The notes below the pieces were generated by a model. It ran no database searches, had not been told where the DNA came from, and worked only from the letters and a program-made list of their open reading frames with translations. The position numbers and the translations under genes are program-made. A stretch of 64,000 nucleotides of DNA from Daphnia carinata (taxonomy: Eukaryota; Arthropoda; Branchiopoda; Diplostraca; Daphniidae). Every line of letters begins with the position of its first letter. The stretch's first letter is position 1. The stretch is taken from NCBI RefSeq assembly GCF_022539665.2, contig NC_081333.1, forward strand, positions 8,616,971 through 8,680,970, in the 5' to 3' direction. This document shows, piece by piece, positions 26,761-39,707 of this stretch.

Positions 26761-29700
26761 TTTCTTTTTGTTTTGCGCGCGATCCAGATTTCCGTCCATC
26801 CGTCTTGGTGATGGATGACGTAAATCGCCTATCTTCACTCTCTTGTGTTCATGTGGCTGTACGAACATTGTCGCCACACTTAAAAACAACTTAGCCACCC
26901 TCCCCCCTTTTTTTTTTTCCTCAATGAGGTCATCGAATGAGATTTTCTTTTTTCTTTTATTGGGAAACTGTTTAGTAATAGAACAGTCGCCGTACTATTA
27001 TCCCGCATTGCCGATAACGGGATTAGGCATCTATATACAAGATTTATTTTATTTTTTTTTTGCGCCACTATAACTTGCTGCCTTACGTGTCTAGCCAGCA
27101 CTAAATGATACAAAACGAGAATAGGAGATGTCTGGATATCCTATTTTCATTTGAAGCCCATCGTGAGCTATGTCCTGTAGATTAGAATGGAGCCGGCCAA
27201 AAAAAAAGAAAGGGTGGGTGTGTCCGACGATTTGTTTCAACATTTCTTTTCTTCTTTTTTTTTCGATTGGGGAGGAGCACTAACTAATACTTTGGAGACG
27301 ATAGTGGGAGGTGGGTTGAAAGATTCTTACAGCTGACGGATGATGAGTTCCGCTACTTTCTTTGTTCGTAGGTGCTGCGTGATGGAACGGAGAAGACTAA
27401 AAAGGGAGTTGAGGGGGGAAGGGAGAGGGGGTTAGGGGTGTGGTGCGGACCGAGAGACCCTACTTTACAGGAATAAAGAGATCGCAACGGTTGCCTCGCC
27501 GTGAATGGCCACAGTCTCTCTCTCTCTCTTAGGCATCTTGACTGTGTCCTTAGACTCTTCCTTTTTCCCTTCTTCTCTTTCGTCTTGATCTTTTCTCCAA
27601 CAGCTCGTCTTTTTCCGTGTAGCTTTTGACTAGCAACGACGACAACGACATAAAAAAAAAAAAGGGAAAAAATATAAAATAAAATAAAAGTAGAAAGGAT
27701 AGGGAAAAAAAGAAAAAAAAAGGGAGAAAAAAGAGTTCGGTCGAATACATCGCGTGAGTCTTCGAGTCCGCGCGCGCGCTGACAACGCTCTATAGATTTA
27801 GCTCTCTCGAATCGACGAGCGTGAGTGTTCTGGAATGAGGGGAAGGGAAGGGGATAGATGGATGAATGGTGGAAGAAGAAGAGGAGGGAAGATGTTTGGC
27901 ATTTGCATATCGAGACGATACATCTGTGCAAAAGAGTAGAAATTTAAAAAAGACTAGAAAGAGAAGACTAGCAGCACACCATCAAATCTCTTATCTCTTT
28001 TTACTCGCCCTTTCCCCTCCCCTCTCTCTTTTTTTTTCTTTTTCTTCTCTTATGATACCTACCATCAGTAGGTAGTCTTACCTCCCTCTGCCCTTATTCT
28101 ATCTCCCGATCGTACCGGAAAAAAAAAACGAGGCAACCGACCGACGTCAAACACAACAAACAAAAACAAACAGATAGTAGATGAATACGTTTATCTATAG
28201 AGACAAAAAAAAAAAAAAAAAACGAAGGAAAGACGCATGGAAATCATCGGGCTCAAGTGAAGCAAGAAAAGGCATCAGCAACAATAACAACAACAAAAAA
28301 AAACAAACAGAGAAGAACAACAAAAAACAACTTGGTCCGTCCGTTTCTTATTTCTTTATACAATACATAGACGCAGAGCCGAGCGAAACGAATGCTGATG
28401 GATGGTGTTTGGCCTACGAGTTGACTTGCATGTCGATGTGTGTGTATGCATTGCTACATCTAGACAACGCTTGCACGTTATGCTATTCGGCTCTCTTCAG
28501 CTCTTTTTTTTTTCCTCCTTCTTTATTGTATCGGCTCTTGGCCTTCCGCCGTACAGACATGGTTCCTGGCTCCTGGCCGCTCTACTTTATATGTATATAT
28601 ATATATATATAGATAGATTCTTCTTTTTTACCCCCCTTTTTTTTTCTAGCGACTTGTCTTTCGATATCAATAGACATCAATTGATATGATATGCTTCGCT
28701 ATATGATTATCATCTCCTTCCTATTCTCTTCTCGTCTATGTTGTCATTTTTTATTTTTTAGTTTTTTTTTTGTTGTTGCCCGCTTCCGATCCCTAGCTAG
28801 AACTTCCTCTTTGCACACAACACTTACACGTCTAGTTCGTATCGAAGAGTATCACCACACATTGACCCACAGACAAGTGTACATGGAAACCGTTGCCTAG
28901 GAGACTTAACCATTGTAGAAAGAAAAGAAGAAGAGCTTCTTCTCGACCAGTAGCTCTCCTTCATATTTTTTTTTTTTGTTGTTGTTGGCTTCATCATCAT
29001 CCCTCTTTGTGCTTTTACCCTGGTTTTTCCCATCCAACGCTTTATTATATTGCTCTTGTTTTGTCCGCGCACACAAGAATGGTACTGGATGCACGTCCGA
29101 TCCGTCTATACACTTATATCCGCATCCCGAAACCTCATCCGATCAAAAAAAAAAACAAAACAAAACAAAACAAATGCAGAACACACGGGGAAATAAAAAA
29201 GAAAGAATGTGGAGAAAATAAAAGAAGAAGAAGAAGAACTCGGTTGCCGTTCAAAAAAAAAAAACAGTAGACGATGTTTATTAGTATAAAAGCTATGATA
29301 TAAATTTGAAAATTTCAGCGCTTGCATTTCTCGTTTGAACCCAGTCAAAGAATTCATCCAACTTTGGAGGATTCACAGTTTTGCTCGCTCTTGTGGAATT
29401 TCTATTGTTGTTGTTGTTGTTGTTGAAAAGATTTCTGCGAAACGATTCGCATTTTAAACATTTTTTTTTTTTCCGCTACATTTTTCAGTATTTCAAAGTC
29501 ATTATAATTTTTTTCTTGTTGTCAATCGTCTCCGGACGACCATGCAGTTCGAACAACAACAACAAAAGCAAAGTCTACGTTCAATTGATGGGCCGGAGAT
29601 TAGATTTGGGCTGTCTGCTGTGTTGTGTTAGTGTACAGCTGATGTAACACGAAGTGATCCAGTGGCACATGGATACTTGGTGGAATAACTGTGTCTGCCA

Positions 29701-31226
29701 TTTCGGAGATGTAGACGAGCAATCTTCTTCTTCTTCTTCTTTTTTTATTCGCCGCTTTCTCCATCAATGATTTTGGATCATTTCCTCCCCACATATTTCG
29801 GTGGTTGATCGCCTCCGTCGATCGAACTGCTGATGCGCTCGTGGGATTGCCCGTCCACGTTCGTTGATCCATCGATGACGGATGGCGCTGCAACATCGCT
29901 GTCCATCCATTGGCATTACCATTCGTCGTGATTTTTCACATTTCTTTTTATTTCGAAAAACAAAACAAGAAAAAAAAATGTCTATTTCTGTGTTGTTTTT
30001 GCCTTTTTCTTTTACGTTGAATATGTTGGGGTTGGGCCGTCCTTTTCCTTCGGGTTTGATTATTTTCTCACTTATTCTTCTGATTTTATTTGAGTTTTAC
30101 GTTGACTTTTTTTTTTTTTCGTTTTGTTTTAACTTCTCCTCCGATGATGGGGTGTGTTCATTTGATGTCGTGTGTTGTCCTTGGATGACTTGCGATGATT
30201 GAACTGTCTGGTCTTGTGTGTTTGATCTCGGTCGCAACAACAACAGCATCAGCACCAACTGCAAAAGCAACAGCATCCGCCGGCGCCGCAACAGCAGCAT
30301 CCAGTCACGTGGCAGCCGAACAGCGACGGCACCAAAATGATTGGCCGCATGATACTGATGAAAAACATGGCCGGCATAGGAGTGGGTGGAGGCGGCAGCG
30401 GAGGCGGCGGAGGCCCGTCAGGCGTTTCGGGCATCGGCAGTTCGGGCAATCCTTCATCGGCGTCCATCCTTGGCCTCAAGGTCGTCGGCGGCAAACGGGT
30501 CGACAGCGGCCGACTGGCCGCCATCGTCGAGAAGGTCAAGCGGGGCAGCGTTGCCGACACGATCGGCCACTTGCGGCCCGGTACGTGAAGCTTTTCCCCA
30601 TTTATCCATTCACTTGACTCCATTCAGTTGCACTAAATGGAATCGAGTATGGACGTGGCAACAATGCGTGACGTGGGGTCTGTCCTATTGTTTGGCGTAG
30701 GTGACGAGGTGCTGGAATGGAACGGCTATCCGCTGCAAGGACGGACGTTTGAGGAAGTGTATGACATCATTTGCGAGTCGCGTTCCGATCACGAAGTGGA
30801 GATCATCGTCAGCCGACCCATCAGTGACGTTGGCCGCCCCAGTTCAATGGGAGCACAGTCAGGCGGGTCTGCCGGACCGGGTGGCCATCTCGGTCACCAT
30901 CACACCGGCTACGGTTCGGCTTCCGGCTCGATAGTGGGTGTCGGAGGCGGTGGGGCCGGCAGTACACGCAGCGGCGGCAGTAAGGTCAGTAGCAGCCAAA
31001 GGGATCGGCCGGCCGTCACCGTCACGTCGCCCGCCTCTCCGGACACTCTCCACCCGTCCTGGGGCAAAGTTCAGGTGAAATTGTGGTACGACGCATCGAC
31101 CCAGCAACTGTCGGCCACGATCGTTGGCGGTTTCGACCTTCCGCCTCGGCCCAACGGCGCCCTGCGCAATCCTTACGCCAAACTCTTCCTACTGCCTGAT
31201 AAAAGGTATGAAGACGCGCTTGAGCG

Positions 31227-31261
<35 letters not shown>

Positions 31262-34200
31262 CGTGGATCTTCATCAATTTTTTTTCTGTCGCATATCCAT
31301 CGGATTATCGATTTCTTATCGACCGTCAATGAGCGCTCGCTTATTGATGATCGGCAAAGTCTGAAACGCATTTTTTTTTTTGTTTCGCCAACCTTGTTTT
31401 TGTTATGTGTCTCTGCCTGTGCTCTGCGGCCGTCGTATTTTATTGTTCCTCGCATCGTCACATCTGGATCGCTTTTTGGCGTCGTCTGTTGGTCGTCGTC
31501 GTAGTGAAAAGTCGAAGCGTCGCACGAGGGCCTTAGCGTCGACGCTTGAACCGCGCTGGAACCAGACCTTCCTCTACTCGCATCTGCGCCGCTCCGAGCT
31601 GCGCTCGCGCTTCCTGGAGATCACAGTCTGGGATAGCGATCGATTAGACACTGGACGCCTTATTGGAGAAGTACTTGCTCTTTTTTTTTTTTTTCCTGCA
31701 CATTTTATTCCCTTTTATTTTCGCGCACCCTGAGAGCCATCCCTATCTGTCTTCAATCTGACATCGTCGGAATGAGGAAAAAAAAAAATGGGATGGAAAA
31801 TGGAAATTCCTGCCACTGCGATTACTCAAAATCATCGATGAAAATGTCATTTTTTATTTATCTTTTTTTTTCTTCTCTCTTTTCTTTTCTTGACCGTGTC
31901 CAGGTGGTGATTGATCTTGGCGCTGCACCGCTGGACGGTGAAGCAGACTGGTACACGCTGACTTCGCACGAAGAATCCGTTCAAATTCTCGTAAGTCGTT
32001 CTACGGCGTCTTCTATAACAATCCAATTGAAGGCAGAATAATAATAAAGTTAGCGACCAATTATTGGCTTGTCCTTCGCCTCGAGTGTTGAAAACCTTTT
32101 GGACAATTACACTTCATCATTTTTTTTTTTTGTTTTTCTTTTAAATTATTGTTTACAATTTATTTATTTGTTTGTTTGTTTTTTTTTTTCTTACGATTCC
32201 CGCAGAGGCGGGCGGGATTGCAGATGTCCGAGTCGGCCACGTCGCCTGTAGGCTCTGTGGACCATTTGTCGCCGCCTTCGACCTCGTCGCGTCTCTCCGA
32301 CTCGGAGCCCGACCCGTCGGATCCGGGCGACGGGGAGGAAGGCGGTGGCGGTGGAGGCGGTGGCAGCGGCGGAATGGGTGGCGGCCCACTTCTGCCTCCT
32401 TCACGTCACACCAGAGGAGCTCTTGAGCGCAGTGTCCGCAGTGACGGAGCCTCAGTCAGCAGCATGGGCAGCAGTTCCAGGTACATAGCTGCTGTTTACA
32501 CACGCTACCTTTCACGCCACTAGTACCGCACACCGTTTCGTTGTTTACCCGTGTCCATATGATTGACGTCCTATGTTATCGCATTGGCACTTGTAAATTC
32601 ACTCAAGTTTAGTTTACCGTCCATCTTTTTTTTTTTTTTTTAACCGGCACATTGATCCGTTTTTGTTTTTTTTCATTGATTTTCCGTGTGTGACATTGAT
32701 CGCTCTTCGTTTGTTTTTTGATGACATTGTGAAACGTGTTTTTTTTTTTTCTGTTTGAAACAGTCCGCCTTTGGACAGTGACTACGCGGAACAGCGTCGG
32801 AGTCGGACCAGAACGGGCACCATCGTGGCCTCCGATGACAAATACCTTCGAGGTGGAGGACCCATTCTCGATCGGTCTCGACCTCGGTCTCATTCGGCAG
32901 CTCCGGATGAGATCGGTCACGATCGTGGCCGGCTCGAAAGGACTCCAAGCCAACGGGGCAGGCATGTCTTTCTTTTATTCACGATAGACGCGGAATAGGC
33001 GTAGATAAATTCAATTCACTGTCCCTAACATTTTGTGTTGTGTCAACAGTATCTTCCACGACCGAGCCAAGAGTCCACGCCGAGTCTCCGAACCGGGCCG
33101 TCGAAGTTTATCGCCGTCTGAAGAACGGTATAATTCAATTGAATTTCTTTGCCAACATTCCCCATTTATTATGGTCCTTCATCATCTACGTCGTCTTCCT
33201 CTCTTTTTTTTTTTTCTCTCCGTTTTCAATTTGAAAGGCGTATAACTCGTTCGATTTTCCAGTGTATTGCGGTCCTTTTTGTTTCTTTTGTTGCGACAAT
33301 CATGCAGTAGGACAAGCGAAAATGAAATATGAGAATAGCGATGTAAATCGGTGGCCATTCAAATAGTCACAGTACGGCCTTCGTAGTAAAAACGGACGGA
33401 GGGGGGGAGGGAGGGAGGAAGTCGCAATAATTCGATTCTCCAGCTCGAGGAATTGCCATTCTTCTTATATTCGATTTGCGTTGCGTGCGATTCCCATCAC
33501 TTTGTAGGTTGCCGGATGGGTCCGGTCGTGGTGGAATGTACGGCGGCTCCGGCATGCCAAGAATGACCTCACGTTCGGCGACGGCTACCCCAACAGGATC
33601 CCCGAAACGGCGGCATCTACCGCAAATCCCGTCAGCCCTCCAACAAACCTCTTTCGCCAGGGTCAGACAGGTACACTAATCTTTCTTATTGATATTTAAA
33701 CACGTCACTTAAATGAAACGTTGTTCCTTTTTAATTCCTTCTTTCACTCGGATTGGATATTTGGACGCCAGGATGTGGAAGAAAGGGCGCGAATGCTCAA
33801 ATTGCGAATGGGTCAAATTCCCAACTCTGCCTACTCCGTCGGCGGAGGTGGCGCAAGTGGTGGGGTCCGATCATGGAGGATGTACAGTGGCCACAGTGAT
33901 AACGACTTGCCACCGCAACGTCACAGCGTCACAAGAGGTTCGTCGTCGGGCGGTCATTATTCCAGCAAAGGAAGCGGAATGAGCCGGACCAGCCGGTCTC
34001 TGTCGGGAGCCGGACCTGATGGTGGCAAGGTTCTCCTGTCACCGGACCGCGAGAGCAGAGAGAGGCCTGGACCTGAACGCGGTGGCGGCGGAAGTGGCAG
34101 CGGCGGTGCGGGAGGCGGCGACAGTGACGTCGAGAGCCTGGTCAGTTTCGTGAGTGGCACCAGTGCCTTATCCACCCAGTCTGAACGACCATCTGCATAC

Positions 34201-37200
34201 GTCAAACGTGTCGGGTAAGTAAAACAGCCATTTTGTTTGTCTTTCTTTTTTAAATCCTTTATTAATAGGAAGTGATGTAATCATAATTGCAATAGTCGTT
34301 TGACCTACTCTAATTAATTGCCTATGAGGAAATGAAATGAATGGCGAAACAGAGACTGTAATCCAATTATTCCTCGTTTCCTCAGAAGAAAATCAATCGA
34401 TAAATATTCTCAGAAAAAGATAAAAAGCCTGATACTTTCCTGCATATTTTAAGCTCCAGATTAATAGTTTCTTTTATGTTTTAAACCGTAATAAAGACTA
34501 CGCTGGCAAACGGATGATGAACCGTAAAAGAAATAAAGGCTAAAAAGAAATCGAACTGATAATCGCCATAGAATATTTTTTAAACTCTCTATTAACTTTT
34601 GAATATGCTTTTTACATATCGATTTAGAAATTGGATTGCCATTAAAGATTTTCCGTTTTATTCTTTGATGCGCTTACAGACTGGCTTCAGGGTCACTCCT
34701 TTTCTATTTTTTCCCTTTCGATAGCTGTTATTCTTTCTTTGACCTATTCTTGTCTACTCTGTACAACGTGTTCCAAAAGAAAAGGGAAAAAAAAATCTTA
34801 TTTCATCTTCATCGGTTTTTTTGGGACGGATTTCTCTCATTGCGTCACTATTGCGTCTATGTGTGTATAGAGAGCGCCGAGAGGAGATGCTGACGGGCGA
34901 GCTGAGGGATCGTGGAGGCCAGGAAGTCGGGCCAGCCAACAGCGACGGCGGTCGCAGCGGGAGCAGCTTCCGACGGAACCAATTAGGCCGCTCCCTATCG
35001 CAAAGTGACGTTCCGGTCACGGAAAAAAACGGTATACATTTAACTATCCATCCATCCGCATTCACATACACACACACACACACACACACATTGTATACAC
35101 ACACACACACACACACACACACCACGCATTCGGATACGTTTTTCTCCTTTTTCCACGATGCACGCACGCGCTCTTTATTGAAGGATTTCCTTCCCGTGTT
35201 GGCTGCTGCGCTTGTCTGTGTATCTCTTCCATTGGGCCCGGCCCATTGATCGGCTCGAGCTTCTTTTCTTCTTATTTTTCACATCTTCCACCCGTGGAAA
35301 GCCGATGCTGAATCTAAGCGGATATAGTCGACTGCCGTACAGACAGGGAAGAGAGAGAGAGAGAGAAAGAAAGTTGAAAAGAGAAGGAATGAAAAAGAAA
35401 GAAAAATGCCGACATGCAAGAGCCCATAAGCAACCGAGTCGACGTTGCATTTATACGGACAAAGCAGTTCTGTTCGTCGCCGTGACAAAGTCGCAATGGC
35501 ACGTGTGTACCATCATCATCTGGCTCGCCATTTTGTTTGCAGTCTTGTCTTTTATTGCAATCCGCACTCTGTCTGCGAAAATTTTGTCCAGTCTTCGACA
35601 ATTCCTGTTTAAGTGTTGTAATCTGGATGCGCTTTTCTTTTTATCGATAATTGTTTTGTAGACGGTAGCCTAAGTGACACGGCCTTGAATAGCAGCTTAC
35701 TGGACTGCCAATTGCCCGATCGTACGTCGTCGTCTTGGCGACGAGGTGCTTCCTCATCGGCCTCCTCTTCCGGTGGGCTGGCGCACAGCAGCAGTGCGTC
35801 GCAACCGCAGCAACTCTACGCCAACAAATCGGAAAAAGGCGGCCTTTCGAAAAAGAGCAACTCCACGTCTCAATTGTCAGCCACAGGTCAGTTTGAAAAA
35901 AAAAAACAAGCTCATTTTTTTATTTATCCATCGTTGATTCAAATGAGGCGAAACCCAACCATAACACGCTTTTTAAGTTACATCTAATAAGAATAGAAGC
36001 ATAATAGAGTATAATTGTAAACATTAGCAAGTAGTTAGATAAATTAACGATTTAAATTTCCAACTGCGTTTTATAAACAACAAAACAAAAATGGCTAAAA
36101 TCCAAATGTTCCAACATCCGACCGATTTGTGCGGATGAATATTTTTTTCTTCTTCTTGGGGTGGGGCTCAAACCGGAATGTACTATTCGTTGCCGGTACT
36201 TCAGGTCGGAAGCGCAAAATGGGCTTCGGTCGGAAGGACAAAAACGCCTTCAGCGTCCACCGGTCGGAAGAGGTGATGCCCAGCACTCTGCGTCACCTGG
36301 TGAGGCAGAGCAGCAGTTTGAGCAGCAACGAGGGCTTGGGCGATGGCGAAGCGGGTGAAATGATGATGAGAGGGACCGAACGAAGTAGCAGCAACAGCAA
36401 AACAGGAGGCAAAGGAGGTGGAAGCTCCTCCAGTAATAAAGGAGGAGGTTCATCCAACTCCAACAGCAGGAAAACGTCGCCAAGCCCTCGACGAGGGCTC
36501 ATGTCGGGCGCACCCTCCGTCGAGTCTGACGGCGACGGCTCACGTGATAAAGACGGGTAGGATTCCAAGCTAACAACAGCTAAAAAACAAACAACACACA
36601 ATTGTTTTCTCTCCCTGACCCACCGCCAAACCCACCCGTACTCTACCAACAGAACAACAACAACAACCAACCTACTGTATCATATTTACTGACAGTATTG
36701 TTTTTACAACCACCAAAAAAAACCGGACGTGACCTTTTATATAGCCAGGGCCGTGCATTACATTTTGCTGTGGCCGTAACTATTGCGGGAAATAGAGCCC
36801 ACAAGAAACTATACTAACTTCTCAGCTCCCAGAAAGAAAAAAAAAAAAAACGAAGCCAAACACTTGAAATTGCATCAAGGACTATTGAACGAACAAAAAA
36901 AATAGTATACATACCTTGTGACTCGACAGACCATTACTAACTACTACCACTATTACCCTCCCGAAGGCATCCAAGCTAATATCAACCAGACGCCCTTTAT
37001 ATATATATATATATATATTTATTTTATTTTTATCAAACGGAGTTCGCGCTAATTGAACTCTACTAGATGTTAAGGCCCGAGTAGACTTGATGTGTACGGT
37101 CGATGTGTTTGATGCACTGCTAATGGCTTTTCATTTTCTCCACTACAACACGCGAAAAGAAAAAAAAGAAGTATCTCGCCTTACCCACCTTACACTTTCT

Positions 37201-38432
37201 CTTAGTTGGACTGACGCAAACAAAACCGTCCAGCGCACTTGATAGATTTTAAGCTTCGTGTAGAGAAAAATACCAATTGGGGGGATGCGACTCATCGTAG
37301 AACCTCACTTTAAGCGTCGTTAATATTATTCTAGGCTATTATATGTATATTTTTGTTTAATTCTGTATCATAGCTAAACTTCTAATTGATTTGATTGTAA
37401 TTCTTAAGGCTTTGGTCCCACTTTGCTGTAGACTCGCTCATTTTCCTAGGCTAGTGTTGTGTATTGTTGTAGGTTTTGTGTGTCTGTATATTAGTCACTT
37501 GCAAAACAAGCGCTGTATACACCAATGCACTGGAACAAGCCGACGTGATAATAACCGGCCCTCTATTGAAACTTAGCTATTTGTAGTTAAATAATTGAAT
37601 ACTGATCGGCATCCAGCACCTAATGGTCACAACAGGACTGTGACCATAAGACGCTGTAGTTTTGGTTTTTCATTATTTTTACTTGCCATAAATTCACGTA
37701 TATGTCCGTATGTGTTTGTCTGTAATTTGTCTTCCAATTTCGTTGGTTTCAAACAAAATTAATACTAGAACCTCCTGGGCGCTCCTTGAACTGCCCAATT
37801 CAAACAAAAGTCTCTTTAAAAAAGAAAAAAAAACCTTTTCATGGGAGGGATCGTGGAGGGAGTAAACATGGCTGATTGGCCATTCCATTCAAGGGAGACG
37901 CATAGAAATGTATTGATAAGTTTCATTGAATGAGAAAAGCAAAAGCAAAGCAAACAAGAAAACAGTACGTTACACAGACTGAGAAGCAGTATAATGACTG
38001 TCCTACTCTGCTCTCTCTATATATTCCCGCCTCCACCAACCACCCTACACCCTTGGTCCGCTATCCCTCTGCCGCAAAACAACACGGGCCGGCCGATAGA
38101 GAGCGGAATGATGCGCAAGAGAAGCAGCAGCGGAAGCAGCGGCAGCAGCAGCCGCGTCCAGCGCAGCCAAGAAGTCATGCCTCTGCATCCGCAGCACAAT
38201 TACCCGTACCACCAACAGCAACAACATCCGTCGCAGCAGCAGCATCACGCACAGCAACAGCAGCCGCTTTACCCGCCACAGGTGATGCACCACGGCGGGC
38301 CGGGTGGCGCGGTCGCAGCGGCCGGACGATTGGTCCGACAGACCTCAAGAGACTCCAACGACGGTAGCCTACACAGCGTCAGCTCTGAGAGCTCTTCGTA
38401 AGCAGTTGTCCTCAATCCCGATCTCAAATCCT

Positions 38433-38482
<50 letters not shown>

Positions 38483-39672
38483 ATCTCTTTTTTTCTCTGT
38501 CTTATCTCTTTCTCCCGTGCTGAATAATTTCTTTCAAAAATAATAATAACATCTGGAACGCAACACACAATAAGCGCATCCGCTCAGAGATGATCTTGTT
38601 ATATAGAAAAACACCATACCCCCCAGGTCTGCTATTTCTTCTTCTCCTTCCTTTCATCACTTGGCTATCTCTTTCATTTTCCCGACATTCAATCAAATAA
38701 AAGCTGGACGCAGAACAAAGCAAAGCTTAGAATAGAAGCTCGTTATTGACCCAGACATTCACACGAGTTCCGAGTTGGGCTTTTTTTTCTTAGCCTTCTT
38801 TTACATCTTTTCCTTCTCTCTCTGGCTTACTCCTCCCTTTTTTTTTCTTGTTTACTAAGAGACTAGAACTTGGATGTTTCACGAGTCCACGCAGTACTTA
38901 CCTAAACTTAGCTTTGGGTATCCAATGGGAAAGTAAACGTTAAATATGTTCAAAGGGAATCCGAAAGCCGAAGAAGACGAATAGGTTGGTCACGGCCGTT
39001 GGCTGGGATATGACCGCAAATGCATCAAGAACTTCTTAAGTCATTTTACCAAACTTTTCAATTCTTTCCGTCTTTTTAGAACCGGTTTTTTTTTTCTTGC
39101 TTTCGTCTCACGGGGAGGGAAGCTACCACAGGAAACGCGTTCAATTCATTTCGTGAGGTTTCTGACCTACTGAAAGAATCCCTCAAGACCCTTCTGCTTC
39201 TTCGTATCAAATAACTTCGAAACCGCCAGAATTCCCTTCGTTGACAAATAGCCAAAAAAATTTCTTTCAGGGCATAGTCCACTCTATTGCAACTCCGGAT
39301 GAGCGGACCGCTGTATGTGTGTGTGTATGTATGTGTCTGTGTGCGTGTGTGTATACGTCTAGGCTTTATGTAACTACCCAGAGCTTTTCCCTATTTCCTC
39401 CCTTCCACCGTTTTTTCTGTCCTCCGCCTTGTTGATTGTGTTTTCTTTTCATTTTTCAACGCTAGCTTGGTCCATTTTTGGGAAACTCGTTTTTTTTTAA
39501 ATTTAATTTCTATTTTCAGCTTTCATTTTTTTCCCCTCCTTTTTGGCATGCTGCTTCCATTTGTCTCTCTTTCTCTCTCGTTTCTTTCGTAGTTCGTTTT
39601 CCAACCGACCGTTACGGGCTTGCTCGTTGAAAACGTAAGAACGTGAATCGTTCCATCTCTCTTCTCATTCAA

Positions 39673-39707
<35 letters not shown>

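Larger units (their letters stand above)
25993..30246 (+). other. RIM intron 6 (largest)
   Basis: A 4.25 kb phase-0 intron before the PDZ exon. It holds a C17/A19 junction (26137-26172), TAG-type repeats (about 26552-26583), a T39 run (26719-26757), a TA patch near 28591-28612 and GAA patches near 29223-29240. An in-frame stop at 30223-30225 and the acceptor AACAACAG at 30246 place the exon 7 start. No other exon is recognised; the stretch could hold an alternative promoter, but nothing demonstrates one. Confidence 0.55.
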
